Positions 17,956-19,322 of a stretch of DNA of 19,322 nt are shown here, piece by piece. A program made the position numbers and the translations under genes. The notes below the pieces were generated by a model that was given only the letters and a program-made list of their open reading frames with translations, ran no database searches and was not told the origin of the DNA. Source of the stretch: Physocladia obscura (taxonomy: Eukaryota > Chytridiomycota > Chytridiomycetes > Chytridiales > Chytriomycetaceae); assembly GCA_027596945.1 (NCBI GenBank), contig JADGJH010000266.1, forward strand, positions 1-19,322, read 5' to 3'. How positions within the stretch are numbered: position 1 is the first letter of the stretch; every line of letters begins with the position of its first letter.

Positions 17956-18328
17956 TAGAGTTATTGCTGTTAGATTTAGAAGAATAAATATATAATATAC
18001 AACCTGAATGTACATACTAGGAGTGCTAAATTAAATTAAAAAATTGTTTATGAAACCCTAAAACAGAAAATTTGCTTTAATGATTTTCTGTCAAAGGATT
18101 TATTTGTAAGAATGGAGAAATTTAATGGTCCAGCTTTGTTTCACAAATTTGAACAAGAAGAAATTTAGTATTATTGGGAATGGTTTAAATGAGGCACAAA
18201 TTTGAGTATTTTATTTGAAAGTTCTATTTTTAGAAAAATAAACAATAGGTTTGTGACTAAAAGTTAAATTATTGTGCTCAAGACAATGTTTGAAGTGAAT
18301 CCAAAGGTAAAGGATTCAACAATCGCAT
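17956..18328 (-). repeat. inverted repeat copy B (partner at 3345-3670)
   Basis: Diverged reverse-complement copy of 3345-3670, slightly longer because of small insertions. It carries the same AAACCCTAAAACAGAAAA block (18054-18071) and the degenerate coding end. About 18257-18330 on the plus strand reads VLKTMFEVNPKVKDS with a TAA before and TGA after it, corresponding to VLKKTLEVNRQAQDS in copy A. The retained peptide likeness shows that the repeat includes the 5' coding part of a gene. Confidence 0.8.
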
Positions 18329-18343
18329 GACAAAAATGAGTAT

Positions 18344-18514
18344 TTACAATGTGTTTAAAGCCCAGAATTCCCCTTTGGTTCCAGCTGGATCTCTGTAAAT
18401 GAGAATGTTTGATTCATCTGATGTTTCATAAAGCTCATTCAACTACTCCAAAGTATCTGCAATACAATCTTCTTTTGATTTTAGAGCAGTTGGGCCTAAT
18501 GTTGTAAACTCCAT
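18344..18514 (-). pseudogene. short gene remnant with internal TAG
   Basis: On the minus strand an ATG (18514) opens a 56-codon frame (MEFTTLGPTALKSKEDCIAD, then LNELYETSDESNILIYRDPA, GEFWALNTL) ending in TAA 18344-18346. Codon 24 is TAG. The acidic, low-Leu composition on this strand marks it as real former coding sequence. The TAG sits where a helical Glu-x-Leu pattern would suit Gln. It runs toward repeat copy B, opposite to the coding relic inside the repeat. Family unknown; probably part of the same mobile element. Confidence 0.45.
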
Positions 18515-18570
18515 TTATGATTGTGTCTGGTAAGGATTTTTATCAGAATTTTCTTTTTTCTTTATTCTAG

Positions 18571-18823
18571 ATTTTCATTGTTCAAAGTGCTGTAAGTGGT
18601 GACAGAAGGCACAATGTGTTGCAGGACTTCAAATTATTTTTTGAAAAGTTATTATTATCTATTAAACATTTCATTCCACAGCTTTTGTATTTGTTTCAGA
18701 TTGGAGACCACAAATTATTTCTCGTTTTCTGATTCCAACATTCATATGAAACAGGATAAAGACCAATACAATAACATTACAAATCTGTTTGCCTTAGTTT
18801 ATCTCAATAAAGCTAAATTATAA
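18571..18823 (+). CDS. possible spliced 3' exon, unknown
   Basis: A GTAAGT donor at 18592 and a TTTGTTTCAG acceptor at 18699 could define an intron leading to exon 18700-18823 (LETTNYFSFSDSNIHMKQDK, then NNITNLFALVYLNKAKL), which ends at TAA 18821-18823. An AATAAA (18807-18812) overlaps the end. The upstream exon would be only about 20 nt. The product is not recognised, and the whole may be another relic of the element. Confidence 0.25.
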
Positions 18824-19322
18824 AGCAGCTTTATTTATGGGCAGTTGATAAAAGCAAATAATCTTTATGAAGGATTAAACTAGTACTGTTTCAACTGATC
18901 TGTTATGATTACTGTGTTACACTACTAACAAACGAGGCAAAATAAAATATGGTTTAGTTTTGGAAAAGAAGAAAAGAAAGGAAAAAAGGGAAATCCAAAA
19001 ATTTATTTGTTTTATTTTTACATGATGGTATCTTTTTAGACATCACCTACAGTTTCTTTTTTATGTTTTCCCACTTAATTTACTGTTACGTACAAATACT
19101 GGAATTTCAAAATGATACAAAAAGTTAAGAAACATGTAAATCAAAAAACAGAATAATGCTACTCCTTAATTATTATGGTGCTGTGATTTTAATGGCATTT
19201 TTATGCTTATCATTTTTGTTAGGTTTTAGTGATTTTTTAAGGCTACACACTTATTTTTGTTTGATGATGGAGACAATTTGGCTGGTAATCATGGTCTCTT
19301 TTTTTTTTTTTTATTTTTTTTT
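18824..19322. other. AT-rich sequence without gene
   Basis: No open frame, RNA gene or repeat that I can support. It ends in a T tract at 19300-19322, similar in kind to the T runs at the start of the window. Confidence 0.4.

Overview
The window is nuclear DNA of a fungus, most likely an early-diverging zoosporic (chytrid-like) lineage. It is AT-rich, its genes carry short GT-AG introns of about 50-90 nt, and three host families can be recognised: Enhancer of polycomb (EPL1), a UPF0658 Golgi membrane protein and a secreted RNase T2. The 3' end of a G-protein alpha gene is also present. The lineage is inferred from gene content and intron style; no rRNA or other phylogenetic marker is present.

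Layout. 1-450: the last exons of a G-alpha gene (+). 450-1390: unresolved minus-strand exon-like segments. 1391-2560: a complete six-exon RNase T2 gene (-). 2850-11466: a decayed accessory block. Its right half holds the recognisable parts: a herpesvirus-UL9-like replication-origin-binding helicase (5030-6694), a D12-class DNA N6-adenine methyltransferase (8425-9637) and a DDE (rve) integrase with a chromodomain-like tail resembling Maverick/Polinton integrases (9914-11150). Several unknown genes lie between them, including a coiled-coil gene built of 42-bp repeats. Nearly all carry in-frame stops or frameshifts. I read this as the fossil of an integrated DNA virus or giant virus-like transposon. 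11660-12119: an unresolved host-like gene with a hydrophobic leader. 13063-16196: EPL1 in six exons. 16392-17663: UPF0658. 17815-18823: a second, inverted copy of a segment of the accessory element plus a few coding fragments. The rest is AT-rich.

How the parts relate. The host genes are unrelated housekeeping genes: signalling, a secreted nuclease, the NuA4 acetyltransferase subunit and a Golgi protein. Helicase, methyltransferase and integrase together make a coherent replicate/modify/integrate module. A diverged inverted repeat of about 330-370 bp (3345-3670 and 17956-18328) brackets the virus-like block together with EPL1 and UPF0658. This suggests that the element family is dispersed locally in both orientations. 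Several genes inside the block have good spliceosomal introns with matching phases, so the element was expressed as a eukaryotic gene set before it decayed.
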